From assembly GCA_038316335.1 (NCBI GenBank), contig JBBQAM010000001.1:248001-312000 (forward strand): a stretch of 64,000 bases of DNA. The letters run 5' to 3'. Under the pieces are notes generated by a model. That model was not told the DNA's origin and made no database searches. It saw nothing but the letters and a program-made list of their open reading frames with translations. Origin of the DNA: JALHST01 sp038316335. Lineage in GTDB: Bacteria; Bacteroidota; Bacteroidia; Flavobacteriales; Flavobacteriaceae. Of this stretch, positions 63,013 through 64,000 are shown in pieces (within the stretch, counting starts at the first letter, position 1; every line of letters begins with the position of its first letter). Position numbers and translations under genes: made by a program.

Positions 63013-63752
63013 AAAAAAGCCGATTAATAACAAGGCGTCAGGCCATTACTACAGGTGTGGCAGCACTTGGCGCCCTCATAGTGCCGAGTTGTAGCCAACC
63101 GATGCCCCCGACGTATGGCAATATCCTAAGAATGGGAGATGCCTTGACGTATAGGGCACATCGCGCCTTATTACCTGGACAATCCTTGGCCAAGGAATAT
63201 CGGCTCAATGATATATCCTCTTTTCCTGCAACTGGGACCATTAATCCTGCCGATTCTTCAAAGGCGTATTTCAGTGCAGCCTATGATAAACTAGAACGAA
63301 CTGATTTTAACGACTGGGAGCTTTCTGTAGCGGGGAATGTAGCGCGACCTATGAAATTTACATTAGGTCATCTCAAACAGTTTGCCGCTAGAACACAAAT
63401 TACGCGACACACCTGTGAGGAAGGATGGACGGCGATTGCGCAATGGACAGGCCTACCACTAGGGACTTTGCTCGAACATGTCGGAATTTTACCGAGTGCT
63501 CGATTTGTGAATTTTTATTCATACGATGGGTGGGAAGATAGTATTGATATCTTCGATGCTTTTCATCCACAAACGATCTTGGCATATGGCATGAATGGTA
63601 AAAATCTACCGATTCCTCATGGGGCGCCCTTACGGTTGCGAGTAGAGAAACAAATCGGGTATAAAAGCATGAAGTACTTGCAACGTATCGTTGTTTCCGA
63701 AACCTACCTTGATGCAGGCGATACGGGATGGGCTTGGTATGTTGGTATTTGA
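63009..63752 (+). CDS. Exported molybdopterin-dependent oxidoreductase, sulfite-oxidase fold
   Basis: A 247-residue protein with a twin-arginine start (LITRRQAITTGVAALG) and a lipobox-like VPSC. The molybdenum-binding domain has the ligand Cys in ITRHTCEEGWTAIAQWTG, preceded by the DWELSVAGNVARPMKFTLGHL strand and followed by PIPHGAPLRLRVEKQIGYKSMKYL. The closest named relative is MsrP/YedY, which repairs oxidised methionine in the periplasm. Here the membrane partner is a b561-type protein rather than the usual MsrQ, so the substrate may differ. Confidence 0.85.
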   Translation: MKKSRLITRRQAITTGVAALGALIVPSCSQPMPPTYGNILRMGDALTYRAHRALLPGQSLAKEYRLNDISSFPATGTINPADSSKAYFSAAYDKLERTDFNDWELSVAGNVARPMKFTLGHLKQFAARTQITRHTCEEGWTAIAQWTGLPLGTLLEHVGILPSARFVNFYSYDGWEDSIDIFDAFHPQTILAYGMNGKNLPIPHGAPLRLRVEKQIGYKSMKYLQRIVVSETYLDAGDTGWAWYVGI

Positions 63753-63802
63753 GATAAGTTTCAAGCCTATTGTTTTTTAACTCGGATAGTGATGGGACTT
63801 CC

Positions 63803-64000
63803 TCATTGGCAACATTGTTCGCTCGTTTTTTTGGTCACTTTGTACGAATCGAAATTTTTGGACTTTGTTACCAAGAATATCCCCAACTTAAATACTTCCT
63901 TCATCATTGATACACGTATGCTTTCTTCCCATGGTATTTTTCGTTTTAATAGAAAAATCAACCTATAGGCAAGTCTGAAGAAAATAATAATGTTGAATGT
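63803..64000 (-). CDS. Possible C-terminal end of a gene running in from beyond the window
   Basis: The reverse strand is open from the window end to a stop at 63803-63805, 65 codons, while the other two reverse frames have stops close to the edge. The translation is basic and moderately hydrophobic (RLAYRLIFLLKRKIPWEES). I do not recognise it, and a chance open frame remains possible. Confidence 0.25.
   Translation of the reverse strand, partial: TFNIIIFFRLAYRLIFLLKRKIPWEESIRVSMMKEVFKLGIFLVTKSKNFDSYKVTKKTSEQCCQ

Noticed and set aside
1..64000. CRISPR arrays, insertion sequences, tRNA/rRNA genes, phage or defence genes
   Set aside because: I read both strands for regular spaced repeats, transposase-like motifs and tRNA-like cloverleaf ends and saw none.

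Overview
The window comes from a marine-type Bacteroidota, most likely a member of the Flavobacteriaceae. The evidence is a SusC/SusD pair with downstream lipoproteins, many Tat- or lipobox-exported enzymes, AT-leaning intergenic DNA without Shine-Dalgarno sites, and promoter-like TTG-N19/20-TAnnTTTG elements. I saw no tRNA, rRNA, insertion sequence, phage gene or CRISPR array.

Layout. 1-3267 holds a beta-propeller/alkaline-phosphatase-type protein (cut by the window edge) and a beta-barrel protein, both leftward. 3640-5390 holds a rightward methyltransferase and a phosphofructokinase-type sugar kinase. 5515-16699 is a long leftward cluster: ribokinase-type kinase, class II aldolase, exported amidohydrolase, GH36-type alpha-galactosidase, AgaS-type SIS protein, Tat flavoprotein, cytochrome c, unknown secreted protein and EamA transporter. 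17340-18125 is an AgaR-like DeoR regulator. 19155-32273 is a rightward operon: SusC, SusD, two giant VCBS/UnbV lipoproteins and a vanadium-haloperoxidase-type PAP2 lipoprotein. 32566-41733 is leftward: six-hairpin glycosidase-like protein, second Tat flavoprotein, two amidohydrolase lipoproteins flanking an HGSNAT-like membrane acyltransferase, and a GH109-type protein. A second GH109-type protein (42147-43511) and a second DeoR regulator (43725-44486) run rightward. 44576-51089 is a leftward run: deacetylase-like lipoprotein, PHP metallohydrolase, GH30-like glycosidase and alpha/alpha-barrel protein. From 51489 on, the genes are housekeeping or accessory: EthD, SGNH, GIY-YIG, SnoaL-like, S15-type hydrolase, LytS/LytT-type two-component pair, DHFR-like, S9 peptidase, and a cytochrome b561/sulfite-oxidase-type pair.

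How it may fit together (inference). The section from about 4.5 to 51 kb reads as one extended polysaccharide utilisation locus. GH109 and GH36 point to alpha-linked GalNAc or galactose. SusCD would import the released glycan. AgaS, the two sugar kinases and the aldolase make a tagatose-6-phosphate-type catabolic route, and the two AgaR-like regulators would sense its intermediates. The unusual part is an exported redox and hydrolase layer: two amine-oxidase-fold flavoproteins, a c-type cytochrome, three related metal amidohydrolases and a haloperoxidase-type enzyme. It suggests that the sugar, or something attached to it, is oxidised and hydrolysed outside the cytoplasm. No GalNAc-6-phosphate deacetylase (NagA/AgaA type) is visible, so the acetyl group would have to be removed elsewhere or the substrate is not acetylated.
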